Assembly: GCA_964036315.1 (NCBI GenBank)
Contig: CAXIWW010000817.1
Location: 3,507,501 to 3,571,500, forward strand
Reading direction: 5' to 3'
DNA length: 64,000 bases
Source: Acanthosepion esculentum
Lineage: Eukaryota > Mollusca > Cephalopoda > Sepiida > Sepiidae
The notes below the pieces were generated by a model. It was not told where the DNA came from and did no database searches. It saw only the letters and a list, made by a program, of their open reading frames with translations. The position numbers and the translations under genes are program-made. This document shows, in pieces, positions 13,726 to 28,605 of this stretch (within the stretch, counting starts at the first letter, position 1; every line of letters starts with the position of its first letter).

Positions 13726-13740
13726 TGCAAACAATTTGAT
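13718..13740. other. Junction B1 (inverted) to C1
   Basis: Reverse B ends at gtcgatttgt and C begins at tgcaaacaatttg, just before the usual C monomer start. The join is abrupt with no linker. Confidence 0.85.
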
Positions 13741-15256
13741 ACCCATTTTGAAAATATTTCTTTTACTGGAAAAAAGTTATAAACAAGTGAAATATGACTG
13801 ATTTCCCAGTTTAGGGCCGCATGACAATTTCCGCAAATGAGCTAACGCAAGTCCCCATACCGTTGAATTTCGCATCGACTCTAATCAATGTGTCGAAAAA
13901 ACTTTTGTAATTATGGATAAGGCAAAAAATTCCCGACAATTGGACACCAATATTTTGTGGATTCTATAAAAAGGAAAAATTAGAAATGCAGTCTTATTGT
14001 GCGCACTGGAATTCGGACGCTGTAAATTGTCAGACGACATACCGCGCACATGGTGAAAGCTGTACTTTTTACTATCTGAGCAAATGAAAAATCCATGTAA
14101 ACATAGACAAATCAAATAATTGCACACAATTTGATACCCATTTTGAAAATATTTCTTTGACTGGAAAAACTTATAAACAAGTGAAATATGACTGATTTCC
14201 CAGTTTAGGGCCGCATGACAATTTCTGCAAATGAGCTAAAACAAGTCCCCATACCGTTGAATTTCGCCTCGACTTCATTCAAGGTGTCGAAAAACTTTTG
14301 TAATTAAGGATAAGGTAAGAAATTCCCAACATTTGGACACCGATATTTTGTGGATTCTATAAAAAGGAAAATTACAAATGCAATCGTATTGTGCTCACTG
14401 GAATTCGGACGCTGTAAATTGTCAGACGACATACCGCGCACCTGGTGAAAGCTGTACTTTTTACATTCTGACCAAATGAAAAATCCCTGTACACATAGAC
14501 AAATCAAATAATTGCAAACAATTTGATATCCATTTTGAAAATATTTCTTTTACTGGAAAAAAGTTATAAACAGGTGAAATATGACTGGTTACCCAGTTTA
14601 AGTCCGCATGACAATTTCCGCAAAGGGGCTAACACAAGTCCCCATACCGTTGAATTTCGCCTCGACTCTATTCAAGGTGTTGAAAATCTTTTGTAATTAT
14701 GGATAAGGCAAGAAATTCCCGACAATAGGACACGAATATTTTGTGGATTCTATAAAAAGGAAAAATTAGAAATGCAGTCTTATTGTGCGCACTGGAATTC
14801 GGACGCTGTAAATTGTCAGACGTCATACCGCGCACATGGTGAAAGCTGTACTTTTTACTATCTAACCAAATGAAAAATCCCAATTTGATACGCATTTTGA
14901 AAATATTTCTCTTACTGGAAAAAACTTATAAACAAGTGAACATGACAGATTTCCCAGTTGAGGGCCGCATGACAATCTTCGTAAATGAGCTAGAACAAGT
15001 CTCCATAACGTTGAATTTCGCCTCGACTCTATTCAAGGTTTCGAAAAAACTTTTGTAATTATGGATAAGGTAAGAAATTCCCGACAATTGGACACCAATT
15101 TTTTGGATTCTATGAAAAGGAAAAATTAGAAATGCAGTCTTATTGTGCACACTGGAATTAGGACGCTGTAAATTGTCAGACGACATACCGCGCACCTGGT
15201 GAAAGCTGTACTTTTTACTATCTGACCAAATGAAATTCCAGACAATTGGACACCAA
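13726..15256 (+). repeat. Satellite family C, block C1 (about 393-bp monomer)
   Basis: This AT-rich tandem repeat has monomers starting at caatttgata near 13,731, 14,126, 14,518 and 14,880. The spacings are 395, 392 and 362 bp; the third monomer lacks about 30 bp before the next start. Landmarks in order are cccagtttagggccgc, ccgttgaatttcgcc, tattttgtggattc, cactggaattcggacgc and gaaagctgtacttttt. Reverse-strand open frames of about 65-90 codons recur once per monomer and share a sequence, but they vary in length and end, and I see no recognisable domain. I recognise no transposon, tRNA-like or rRNA-like feature. Confidence 0.92.
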
Positions 15257-15262
15257 CAAATC
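15220..15262. other. Scrambled junction C1 to D
   Basis: C runs to gaccaaatgaaat, then jumps to a second internal C fragment, gacaattggacaccaa (15,241-15,256), and then enters D at caaatcagaagcc. The extra fragment normally lies more than 100 bp earlier in the C monomer, so at least two joins occurred here. Confidence 0.8.
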
Positions 15263-18200
15263 AGAAGCCATGCTGCCAGACGTAGTCTAAAATCTTACAT
15301 TGGACGCTCAAATATGGACCAGAAACCAACTTATCAGAGGCCATGCTGCATGGCGTAGTTTATCTTTTTACATTAGACGCTCAAATATGCACAAGAAACC
15401 AAGAGATCAGAAGCAGGGCTGCTGGACGTAGTTTATCATCTTACACAAGACGCTCAAATATGCACCGGAAGCCAAGAGGTCAGAGTCCATTCTGCTGGAC
15501 GTAGTCTAAAATCTTACATTAGACGCTAAAATATGGACCGGAAACCAACCGATCAGAGGCCATGCTGCTGGTCGTAGTTTATCTTTTTACATTATACGCT
15601 GAAATATGAACCAGGAAACAACAGATCAGAATCATGGCTGCTGGATATAGTGTATCATCTTACACAAGACGATCAAATATGGACCGGAAGCTAACAGGTC
15701 AGAGGCCATGCTGCTGGATGTAGTCTAAAATCTTACATTAGACGCTCAAATATGGACCGGAAAACAACATATCAGAGGCCATGCTGATGGACAAAGTTTA
15801 TCTTTTTACATTAGACGCTCAAATATGCACCAGAAACCAAGACATCAAAATCATGGCTGCTGGATGTTGTGTATCATCTTACACAAGACGCTCAAATATG
15901 GACCGGAAGCCAACAGGTCAGAGGCCATGCTGCTAGACGTAGTCTAATATCTTACATTAGACGCTAAAATATGGACCGGAAACCAACAGATCAGAGGCCA
16001 TGCTGCTGGACGTAGTTTATTTTTTTACATTAGAAGCTCTAATATGCACCAGAAACCAACAGATCAGAAACTGGGCTGCTGGACGTAGAGTATCATCTTA
16101 CACAAGACGCTCAAATATGGACCGGAAACCAACAGATCAGAGTCTATGCTGCTGGTCGTAGTTTATATTTCTACGTTAGACCGTCAAATATGCACCAGAA
16201 ACCAACATATCAGAATCATGGCTGCCGGTCGTAGTGTATCATCTTACACAAGACGCTCAAATATGGACCGGAAGCCAACAGATCAGAGGCAATGCTGCTG
16301 CATGTAGTCTAAAATCTTACATTAGACGCTCAAATATTGACCGGAAACCAACAGATCAGTGGCCATGCTGCTGGACGTAGTTTATCTTTTTACATTAGAC
16401 GCTCAAATATGCACCAGACACCAACAGATCAGAAATAGGGCTGCTGGACGTAGTGTATCATCTTACACAAGACGCTCAAATACGGACTGGAAATCAGCAG
16501 GTCAGAGGCCATGCTGCTGGACGTAATCTAAAATCTTACATTAGACGCTCAAATATGGACCGTAAACCAACAGATCAGAGTCCATACTGCTGGACGTAGT
16601 TTATACTTCTACATTAGACGCTCAAATATGCACCAGAATGCAAGAGATCAGAAACAGGGCTGCTGGACGTAGTGTATCATCTTACACAAGACGCTCAAAT
16701 ATGGACAGGAAACCAACAGATCAAAGGCCATGCTGCTGGTCGTAGTTTATCTTTTTACATTAAACGCTCAAATATGCACCAGAAACCAACAGATCAGAAT
16801 CATGGCTACACGGCGTAGTGTATCATCTTACACAAGACGCTCAAATATGGACTGGAAGCAAAGAGGTCAGAGGCCATGCTGCTGGACGTAGTCTAAAATC
16901 TTACATTAGCCGCTCAAATATGGACCGGAAACCAACAGATCAGAGGCCATGCTTCTGGACGTAGTTTATCTTTTTACATTAGAGGCTCAAAAATTCACCA
17001 GAAACCAAGATATCAGTAACAGGGCTGCTGGACGTAGTGTATCATCTTACACAAGACGCTCAAATATGGACCGGAAGCCATCAGGTCAGAGGCCATGCTG
17101 CTGGACGTAGTCTAAAATCTTATATTAGTCGCACAAATATGGACGGGAAACCAACAGATCAGATGCCATGCTGCTGGAAGTAGTTTATCTTTTTACATTA
17201 GAAGCTCAAATATATACCAGAAACCAATAGATCAGAATCATGGCTGCTGGACGTAGTTTATCACCTTACACAAGACGCTCAAATATGGACCGGAATCCAA
17301 CAGGTCAGAGGCCATGCTGCTGGTCGTAGTATATCTTTTTACATTAGACGCTCAAATATGCACCAGAAACCAAGAAAACAGAATCATGGCTGCTGGACGT
17401 AGTGTATCATCTTACACAAGACGCTCAAATATGGACCGGAAACCAACAGGTCAGAGGCCATGCTGCTGGACGTAGTCTAAAATCTTACATTAGACGCTGA
17501 AATATGGACCGGAAACCAAAAGATCAGAAGCCATGCTGCTGGGCGTAGTTTATCTTTTTACATCAGAAGCTCAAATATGCACCAGAAACTAACAGATCAG
17601 AATCATGGCTGCTGGACGTAGTGTATCATCTTACACAAGACGCTCAAATATTGACCGGAAGCCTACAGGTCAGAGTCCATGCTGCTTGACGTAGTCTAAA
17701 ATCTTATATTAAACGCTCAAATATGGAACGGAAACCAACAGATCTGAAGCCATTCTGCTGGACGTAGTTTGTCTTTTTACATTAGAAGCTAAAATATGCA
17801 CCAGAAACAAACAGATCAGAATCATGGCTGCTGGACGTAGTGTATCACCTTACACAAGACACTCAAATATGGACGGGAAGCCTACAGATCAGAGACTATG
17901 CTGCTGGACGGAGTCTAAAATCTTACATTAGACGCTCAAATATGGACCGGAATCCAACAGATCAGAGGCTTTGCTGCTAGTCATAGTTTATCTTTTTACA
18001 TTAGACGCTCAAAATATGGACTGGAAACCAACAGATCAGAGGCCATGCTGCTGGTCGTACTTTATCTTTTTACATTAGACGCTCAAATATGCACCAGAAA
18101 CCAAGAGATCAGAATCATGGCTGCTAGACGTAGTGTATCATCTTACACAAGACGCGCAAATATGGACCGGAAGCCAACAGGTCAGAGGCCATGCTGCTGG

Positions 18201-21200
18201 AAGTAGTCTAAAATCGTACATTAGACGCTCAAATATGGACGAGAAAACTACAGATCAGAGGCCATGCTGCTGGACGTAGTTTATCTTTTTACATTAGACG
18301 CTCAAAATACGCACCTGAAACCAACAGATCAGAATCATTGCTGCTGGAAATAGTGTATCATCTTACACAAGATGCTCAAATATGGACCAGAAGCCAACAG
18401 GTCAGAGGCCATGCTGCTGGACGTAGTATAAATCTTATATTAGACACTCAAATATGGACCGGAAACCAACAGATCAGAGGCCATGCTGCTGGACGTAGAT
18501 TATCTTTTTACATTAGACGCTCAAATATGCACGAGAAACCAACAGAGTAGAATCATGGCTACTGGACGCAGCGTATCATCTTACACAAGACGCTCAAATA
18601 TGGACCGCAAGCCAACAGGTCAGAGGCCATGCTGCTGGATGTATGTCTAAAATCTTACATTAGACGCTCAAATGTGGACCTGAAACCAACAGATCAGAGG
18701 CCATGCTGCTGGACGTAGTTTATACTTTTATAATAGAAGCTCAAATATATAGCAGAAACCAACAGATCAGAATCATGGCTGCTGGACGTAGTGTATCATC
18801 TTAAAAAGACGCCCAAATATGGACCGGAAGCCAAGAGATCTGAGGCAATGATGCTGCATGTAGTCAAAATCTTACATTAGACGCTCAAATATAGACCGGA
18901 AACCAACAGATCAGAGGACATGCTGCTGGACGTAGTATATCTTTTTACATTAGACGCTCAAATATGCACCAGAAAACAACAGATAAGAATCATGGCTGCT
19001 GGACGTAGTGTATCATCTTACACAAGACGCTCAAATATGGACGGGAAGCCTACAGGTCAGAGGGCATGCTGCTGGTTGTAGTCTAAAATCATACATTAGA
19101 GGCTCAAATATGGAACGGAAACCAACAGTTCTGAGGCCATGCTGCTGGACGTTGTTTATCTTTTTACATTAGAAGCTCAAATATGCACCAGAAACCAAGA
19201 GATCAGAAACAGGGCTGCTGGACGTAGTGTATCATCTTACACAAGACGATCATATATGGACCGGAAGCCAAGAGGTCAGAGGCCATGCTGCTGGTCGTAA
19301 TATAAAATTTTACATTAGACGCTCAAATATGGACGGGAAACCCACAGGTCAGAGGCCATACTGCTGGTCGTAGTTTATCTTTTTACATTAGACGCTCAAA
19401 TTTGCACCAGAAACAAAGAGATCAGAATAATGGCTGCTGGACGTAGTGTATCATCTTACACAAGACGCTCAAATATTGACCGGAAGCATACAGGTCAGAG
19501 GCAATGCTGCTGGGCGTAGTCTAAAATCTTACATTAGAGGCTCAAATATGGACCGGAAACCAACAGATCAGAGGCCATGCTGCTGGTCGTAGTTTATCTT
19601 TTTACATTATACGCTCAAATATGCACCAGAAACCAACAGATCAGAATCATGGCTGCTGGACGTAGTGTATCATCTTACACAAGACGCTCAAATATTGACC
19701 GGAAGCCTACAGGTCAGACGCCATGCTGTTGGACGTAATCTAAAATCTTACATTAGACGCTCAAATATGGGACGGAAACCAACATATCTGAGGCCATGCT
19801 GCTGGACGTAGTTTATCTTCTTACATTAGACGCTCAAATATGCACCAGAAACCAAGAGATCAGAAACAGGGCTGCTGGACGTAGTGTATCATCTTACACA
19901 AGACGCTCAAATATGGACCGGAAGCCAACAGGTCAGAGGCCAGGCTGCTGGACGTAGTCTAAAATCTTACATTAGACGCTCAAATATGGACGGGAATCCC
20001 ACAGATCTGAGGCTGTGCTGCTGGTCGTAGTTTATCTTTTCAAATTAGACGCTCAAATATGGACCGGAAACCAACAGATAAGAGGCTGTGCTGCTGGATG
20101 TAGTCTAAAATCTTACATTAGACGCTCAAATATGGACGGGAATTCAACAGGTCAGGGTCCATGCTGCTGGACGTAGTTTATCTATTTACATTAGACGCTC
20201 AAATATGCACCAGAAACAAAGAGATCAGAATCATGGCTGCTGGACGTAGTGTATCATCTTACACAAGACGCTCAAATATGGACCTGAAGCAGACAGGTCA
20301 GAGGCCATGCTGCTGGGCGTAGTCTGAAATCTTACATTAGACGCTCAAATATGGACCGGAAAGCAACAGATCAGAGGCCATGCTGCTGGACGTAGTCTAA
20401 AATCTTACATTAGACGCTCAAATATGGACCGCAAACCAACAGATCAGAGGCTGTGCTGCTGGTCGTAGTTTATCTTTTTATATTAGACGCTCAAAATATG
20501 GACCGGAAACCAAGAGATCAGAATCATGGCTGCTGGACGTAGTGTATCATCTTACACAAGACGCTCAAATATGGACCGGAAGCCAACAGGTCAGAGGCAA
20601 TTCTGCTGGACGTAGTCTAAAATATTAAATTAGACAATCAAATATGGACCGTAAACCTACAGATCAGAGGCCATGCTGCTGGACGTAGTTTATCTTTTTA
20701 AATTAGACGCTCAAATATGGACCGGAAACCAAGAGTTCAGAAACATGGCTGCTGGACGTAGTGCATCATCTTACACAAGACGCTAAAATATGGACCGGAA
20801 GCCAACACGTCAGAGGCCATGCTGCTGGACGCAGTCTAAAATCTTACATTAGACGCTCAAATATGACCGGAAACCTACAGGTCAGAGGCCATGCTGCTGG
20901 TCGTAGTTTATCTTTTTACATTAGACGCTCAAAATATGCACCAGAAACCAACAGATCAGAATGATTGCTGCTGGGCGTAGTGTATCATCTTACACAAGAC
21001 GCTCAAATATGGACCGGAAGTCAACAGGTCAGAGGCCATGCTGCTGGGCGTAGTCTAAAATCTTACATTAGATGATCAAATATGGAACGGAAACCTTCAG
21101 TTCTGAGGCCATGCTGCTGGGCGTAGTTTATCTTTTTACATTAGACGCTCAAATATGCACCAGAAACCAATAGATCAGAATCATGGCTGCTGGACGTAGT

Positions 21201-21899
21201 GTATCATCTTACAGAAAACGCTCTAATATGGACCGGAAGCCTACAGGTCAGAGGGCATGCTGCTGGTTTTATGCCAAAATCTTACATTAGACGCTCAAAT
21301 GTGGAACGGAAACCAACAATTCTGAGGCCATGCTGCAGGGTGTAGTTTATCTTTTTATATTAGACGCTCAAAATATGGACCGGAAACCAAGAGATCAGAA
21401 TCATGGCTGCTGGACGTAGTGTATCATCTTACACAAGACGCTCAAATATGGAACGGAAGCCAACAGGTCAGAGGCAATGCTGCTGGACGTAGTCTAAAAT
21501 CTTACATTAGAAGCTCAAATATGGACCGGAAACCTACAGATCATAGGCCATGCTGCAGAACGTAGTTTATCTTTTTACATTAGACGCTCAAAATATGCAC
21601 CAGAAACCAACAGATAAGAATCATTGCTGCTGGACCTAGTGTATCATCTTACACAAGACGCTCAAATATGGACCGGAAGCCAACAGGTCAGAGGCCATGC
21701 TGCTGGACGTAGTCTGAAATCTTACATTAGACGCTCAAATATGGACCAGAAACCAACAGATAAGAGGCCATGCTGCTGGACGTAGTTTTTCGTTTTAATT
21801 TATACGCTCAAATATGCACCAGCAACCAACAGATCAGAATCATGGCTGCTGGACGTAGTCTATCCTCTTACACAAGACGCTCAAATATGGACCGGAAGC

Positions 21900-24060
21900 C
21901 AACAGGTCAGAGGCTATGCTGCTGGACGTAGTCTAAAATCTTACATAAGACTTTCAAATATGGACGGAAACCAACAGATCAGAAGCTATGCTGCTGGACG
22001 TAGTTTATCTTTTTAAATTAGACGCTCAAATATGCACCAGCAACCAACAGATCAGAAACAGGGATGCTAGACGTAGTGTATCATCTTACACAAGACGCTC
22101 AAATGTGGACCGGAAACCAACAGGTCAGAGGCCATGCTGCTGGACGTCATGTAATATCTTACATTAGAGTCTCAAATATGGAGCGGAAACCAACAGATCA
22201 GAGGCCATGCTGCTGGACGTAGTTTATCTTTTTAAATTAGACGCTCAAATATGCACCAGAAACCAAGAGATCAGAAACAGGGCTGCTGGACGTAACGTAT
22301 CATCTTACACAAGACGCTCAAATATGGACCGGAAGCCAACAGGTCAGAGGTCATGCTGCTCGACTTACTCTGAAATCTTAAATTAGACGCTCAAATATGG
22401 ACCGGAAACCAACAGATCAGAAGCCATGCTGCTGGACGTAGTTTATCTTTTTACATTAGACGCTCAAATATGCACCAGAATCCAACAGATCAGAATCATG
22501 GCTGCTGGACGTACTGTATCATCTTAGACAAGAGGCTCAAATATGGACCAGAAGCCAACAGGTCAGAGGCCACGCTGCTGGACGTCATGTAATATCTTAC
22601 ATCAGACGCTCAAATATGGACCGCAAACCAACAGATCAGAGGCCATGCTGCTGGACGTAGTTTATCTTTTTATATTAGAGGCTCAAATATGCCACCAGAA
22701 ACCAAGAGATCAGAATCATGGTTGCTGGACGTAGTGTATCATCTTACACAAGTCGCTCAAATATGAACAGGAATCCAACAGTTCAGAGGCCATGCTGCTG
22801 GGCGTAGTCTATAATTTACATTAGACGCTCAAATTTGGAACGGAAACCAACAGATCAGAAGCCATGCTCCTGGACGTAGTTTATCTTTTTACATTAGACG
22901 CTCGAATATTCCCCAGAAACCAAGAGATCAGAAACAGGGATGCTAGACGTAGTGTATCATCTTACACAAGACGCACAAACGTGGACCGGGAACCAACACA
23001 TCAGAGGCCATGCTGCTTGACGTAGTTTATCTTTTTATATTAGACGCTCAAATATGCACCAGAAATCAAGAGATCAGAAACAGGGCTGCTGGACGTAGTG
23101 TATCATCTTGCACAAGACGCACAAATATGGACTGGAAGCCAACAGGTCAGAGGACATGCTGCTCGACGTACTCTAAAATCTTACATTAGACGTTACAAAT
23201 ATCGACGGGAAACCAAGAGATTAGAGGCCTGCTGCTGTACATCATGAAAAATCTTACAATAGACGCTCAAATATGGACCGGAAACCAACCGATCAGAGGC
23301 AAGGCTGCTGGACGTAATTTATCTTTTTACATTAGACGCTCAAATACGCGCCAGAAACCAAGAGATCAGAAACAGGGCTGCTGGATGTAGTGTATCATCT
23401 TACACAAGACGCTCAAATATTGACCGGAATCGAACAGGTCAGAGGCCATCTGCTGGACGTATTCTAAAATCTTACATTAGACGCTCAAATATGGAACAGA
23501 AACCAACAGATCAGATGCCATGCTGCTGGACGTATTTTATCTTTTTACATTAGACGCTCAAATATGAACCAGAATCCAAAAGATCATAATCATGGCGGCT
23601 GGACGTAGTGTCTCATCTTACACAAGAGGGTCAAATATGGACCGGAAGCCAACAGGTCAGAGGCCATGCTGCTGGACGTAGTCTAAAATCTTGCATAAGA
23701 CTTTCAAATATGGACGGAAACCAACAGATCAGAAGCTATGCTGCTGGACGTAGTTTATCTTTTTACATTAGACGCACAAATATGCACCAGAAACCAACAG
23801 ATTAGAAACAGGGATGCTAGACGTAGTGTATCATCGTACACAAGACGCTCAAATGTGGACTGGAAACCAACAGGTCAGAGTCCATGCTGCTCGACATCAT
23901 GTAATATCTCATATTAGAGGCTCAAATATGGAGCGGAAACCAACAGATCAGAGGCCATGCTGCTGGACGTAGTTTATCTTTTTAAATTAGACGCTCAAAT
24001 ATGCACCAGAAATAAAGAGATCAGAAACAGGGCTGCTGGACGTAGTGTATAATCTTGCAC
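21900..24060 (+). repeat. Segmental duplication in D, offset 1,750 bp (about 8 trimers)
   Basis: Rare variants near 21,951 (ctttcaaata after ataaga) and 22,181 (gagcggaaac) recur at 23,701 and 23,931. Both give an offset of exactly 1,750 bp, which is eight 219-bp trimers less two bases. This shows block copying of eight-trimer segments above the trimer level. Confidence 0.8.
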
Positions 24061-25048
24061 AAGACGCTCAAATATGAACCGGAAGCCAACAGGTCAAAGG
24101 CAATGCTTCTCGACGTACTCTGAAATCTTACATTAGACGCTCAAATATGGACCGGAAACCAACAGATCAGAGGCCATGCTGCTGGACGTAGTTTATCTTT
24201 TTAAATTAGACGCTCAAATATGCACCAGAAATAAAGAGATCAGAAACAGGGCTGCTGGACGTAGTGTATAATCTTGCACAAGAAACTCAAATATGAACCG
24301 GAAGCCAACAGGTCAAAGGCCATGCTTCTCGACGTACTCTGAAATCTTACATTAGACGCTCAAATATGGACCGGAAACCAACAGATCAGAGGCCATGCTG
24401 CTGGACGTAGTTTATCTTTTTACATTAGACGCTCAAATATGCACAAGAAACCAAGAGATCAGAAAAAGGGTTGCTGGACGTAGTGTATCATCTTGCACAA
24501 GACGCACAAATATTGACCGGAAGCCAACAGGTCAGAGGCCATGCTGCTCGACCTACTCTAAAATCTTACATTAGACGCTCAAATATGGACGGGAAACCAA
24601 CAGATCAGAGGCCATGCTGCTGGTCGTAGTTTATCTTTTTACATTAGACGCTCAAATATGCACCAGAATCCAACAGATCAGAATCATGGCTCCTGGACGT
24701 AGTGTATCATCTTACACAATCGGCTCAAATATGGACCGGAAGCCAACGGGTCAGAGGCCATGCTGCTGGTCATCATGTAAAATCTTACATTAGACGCTCA
24801 AATATGGACAGGAAACCAACTGATCCGAGGCAAGGCTGCTGGACGTAGTTTATCTTTTTACATTAGACGCTCAAATAAGCACCAGAAACCAAGAGATCAG
24901 AAACAGGTCTGCTGGATGTAGTGTATCATCTTACACAAGACGCTCAAATATTGACCTGAAGCCAACAGGTCAGAGGCCATATGCTGGACGTAGTATAAAA
25001 TCTTACATTAGACGCTCAAATATGGAACAGAAACCAACAGATCAGAGG

Positions 25049-28000
25049 CCAAGATGCTGGACGTAGTTTATCTTTTTACATTAGACGCTCAAATATTCAT
25101 CAGATACCAAGAGATCAGAAACAGGGATGCTAGACGTAGTATATCGTCTTACACAAGACGCACAAACGTGGACCGGAAACCAACAGGTCAGAGTCCACCT
25201 GCTGGACGTAGTCAAAAATCTTACATTAGTCGCTCAAATATGGACCGGAAACCAACAGATCAGAGGCCATGCTGCTGGACGTAGTTAATCGTTTTTACAT
25301 TAGACGCTCAAATATGCACCAGAAACCAAGAGATCAGAAACAGGGCTGCTGGATGTAGTGTATCATGTGACACAAGACGCTCAAATATGGACCGGAAGCC
25401 AAAAGGTCAGAGGCCATGCTGCTGGACAAAGTCTAAAATCTTACAGGTCAGAGGCCATGCTGCTAGACGTAGTCTAAAATCTTATATAAGACATTCAAAT
25501 ATGGACGGAAACCAACAGATCAAAGGCCATGCTGCTGTACGTAGTTTATCTTTTTACATTAGACGCTCAAATATGCACCAGAAACCAAGAGATCAGAAAC
25601 AGGGATGCTAGACGTAGTGTATCATCTTACACAAGACTCTCAAATGTGGACCGGAAACCAACAGGTCAGAGGCCATGCTGCTGGACGTCATGTAATATCT
25701 TATATTAGAGGCTCAAATATGGACCGGAAACCAACAGATCAGAGGCCATGCTGCTGGTCATAGTTTATCTTTTTAAATTAGACGCTCAAATATGCACCAG
25801 AAACCAAGAGATCAGAAACAGGGCTGCTGGACGTAGTGTATCATCTTGCACAAGACGCTCAAATATGGACCGGAAACCAACAGATCAGAGGCCATGCTGC
25901 TGGACGTAGTATATCTATTTACATTAGACGCTCAAATATGCACCAGAATCCAACAGATCAGAATCATGGCTGCTGGACGTACTGTATCATCTTACACAAG
26001 AGGCTCAAATATGGACCGGAAGCCAACAGGTCAGAGGCCACGCTGCTGGATGTCATGTAAAATCTTACATTAGACGCACAAATATGGACCGGAAACCAAC
26101 TGATCAGAGGGCACCTGCTGGACGTATTCAAAACCTTACATTGGACGCTCAAATATGCATCGGAAACCAACAGATCAGAGGCCATGCTGCTGGAAAGTAG
26201 TTTATCTTTTTACATTAGACGCTCAAATATGCACCAGAAACCAAGAGATCAGAATCATGGCTGCTGGACGTAGTGTATCATCTTACACAAGACGCTCAAA
26301 TATGAACCGGAAGCCAACAGTTCAGAGGCCATGCTGCTGGTCGTAGTCTAAAATTTGCATTAGACGCTCAAATATGGAACGGAAACCAACAGATCAGAGG
26401 CCATGCTGCTGGACGTAGTTTATCTTTTTACATTAGACGCTCAAATATTCACCAGAAACCAAGAGATCAGAAACAGGGATGCTAGACGTAGTATATCGTC
26501 TTACACAAGACGCACAAACGTGGACCGGAAAGCAACAGGTCAGAGTCCACCTGCTGGACGTAGTCAAAAATCTTACATTAGACGCTCAAATATGGACCGG
26601 AAACCAACAGATCAGAGGCCATGCTGCTGGACGTAGTTTATCTTTTTTACATTAGACGCTCAAATATGCACCAGAAACCAAGAGATCAGAAACAGGGCTG
26701 CTGGATGTAGTGTATCATGTGACACAAGACGCTCAAATATGTACCGGAAGCCAAAAGGTCAGAGGCCATCTGCTGGACGTAGTATAAAATCTTACATTAG
26801 ACGCTCAAATATGGAACAGAAACCAACAGATCAGAGGCCATGCTGCTGGACGTAGTTTATCTTTTTACATTAGACGCTCAAATATTCACCAGAATCCAAA
26901 AGATCATAATCATGGCTGCTGGACGTAGGGTATCATCTTACACAAGAGGCTCAAATATGGACCGGAAGCCAACAGGTCAGAAGACATGCTGCTGGACGTA
27001 GTCTAAAATCTTATATAAGACATTCAAATATGGACGGAAACCAACAGATCAAAGGCCATGCTGCTGTACGTAGTTTATCTTTTTACATTAGACGCTCAAA
27101 TATGCACCAGAAACCAAGAGATCAGAAACAAGGATGCTAGACGTAGTGTATCATCTTACACAAGACTCTCAAATGTGGACCGGAAACCAACAGATCAGAG
27201 GCCATTCTGCTGGTCGTCATGTAATATCTTGTATTAGAGGCTCAAATATGGACCGGAAACCAACAGATCAGAGGCCATGCTGCTGGATGTAGTTTATCTT
27301 TTTAAATTAGACGCTCAAATATGCACCAGAAACCAAGAGATCAGAAACAGGGCTGCTGGACGTAGTGTATCATCTTGCACAAGACGCTCAAATATGGACC
27401 GGAAACCAACAGATCAGAATCATGGCTGCTGGACGTACTGTATCATCTTACACAAGAGGCTCAAATATGGACCGGTAGCCAACAGGTCAGAGGCCACGCT
27501 GCTGGACGTCATGTAAAATCTTACATTAGACGCTCAAATATGGACCGGATACCAACTGATCAGAGGGCACCTGCTGGACGTATTCAAAAATCTTACATTA
27601 GACGCTCAAATATGCACCGGAAACCAACAGATCAGAGGCCATGCTGCTGGAAAGTAGTTTATCTTTTTACATTAGACGCTCAAATATGCACCAGAAACCA
27701 AGAGATCAGAATCATGGCTGCTGGACGTAGTGTATCATCTTACACAAGACGCTCAAATATGAACCGGAAGCCAACAGTTCAGAGGACATGCTGCTGGACG
27801 TAGTCTAAAATTTGCATTAGACGCTCAAATATGGACCGGAAACCAACAGATCAGAGGCCATGCTGCTGGACGTAGTTTATCTTTTTACATTAGACGCTCA
27901 AATATTCACCAGAAACCAAGAGATCAGAAACAGGGATGCTAGACGTAGTATATCGTCTTACACAAGACGCACAAACGTGGACCGGAAACCAACAGGTCAG

Positions 28001-28605
28001 AGTCCACCTGCTGGACGTAGTCAAAAATCTTACATCAGACGCTCAAATATTGACCGGAAGCCAAAAGGTCAGAGGCCATGCTGCTGGGCAAAGTCTAAAA
28101 TCTTACATTAGACGCTCAAATATTGACCGGAATCCAACAGATCAGTGGCCATACTGCTGGACGTAGTTTATCTTTTTACATTAGACGCTCAAATATGCAC
28201 CAGAAACCAAGAGATCAGAATCATGGCTGCTGGACGTAGTGTATCATCTTACACAAGACGCTCAAATATGAACCGTAAGCCAACAGTTCAGAGGCCATGC
28301 TGCTGGACGTAGTCTTAAATTTGCATTAGACGCTCAAATATGGACCGGAAACCAACAGATCAGAGGCCATGCTGCTGGACGTAGTTTATCTTTTTACATT
28401 AGACGCTCAAATATTCACCAGAAACCAAGAGATCAGAAACAGGGATGCTAGACGTAGTATATCGTCTTACACAAGACGCACAAACGTGGACCGGAAACCA
28501 ACAGGTCAGAGTCCACCTGCTGGACGTAGTCAAAAATCTTACATCAGACGCTCAAATATTGACCGGAATCCAACAGATCAGTGGCCATACTGCTGGACGT
28601 AGTTT
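25049..28605 (+). repeat. Super-higher-order repeat in D, units of 1.35-1.53 kb
   Basis: A distinctive run with gatgctagacgtagtatatcg and cacaaacgtgg starts near 25,129 and recurs near 26,480, 27,937 and 28,446. The spacings are about 1,351, 1,457 and 509 bp. Another rare string, cttatataagacattc, lies near 25,481 and 27,010 (1,529 bp). Offsets differ by about one monomer, so copies have gained or lost single 73-bp units since duplication. The 509-bp step is a truncated copy. Confidence 0.8.

Noticed and set aside
13885..15195. Recurring reverse-strand frames of 65-90 codons in C1, also at 29,970-30,203 in C2
   Set aside because: They recur because the C monomer recurs. Lengths and ends differ among copies and no family is recognised.
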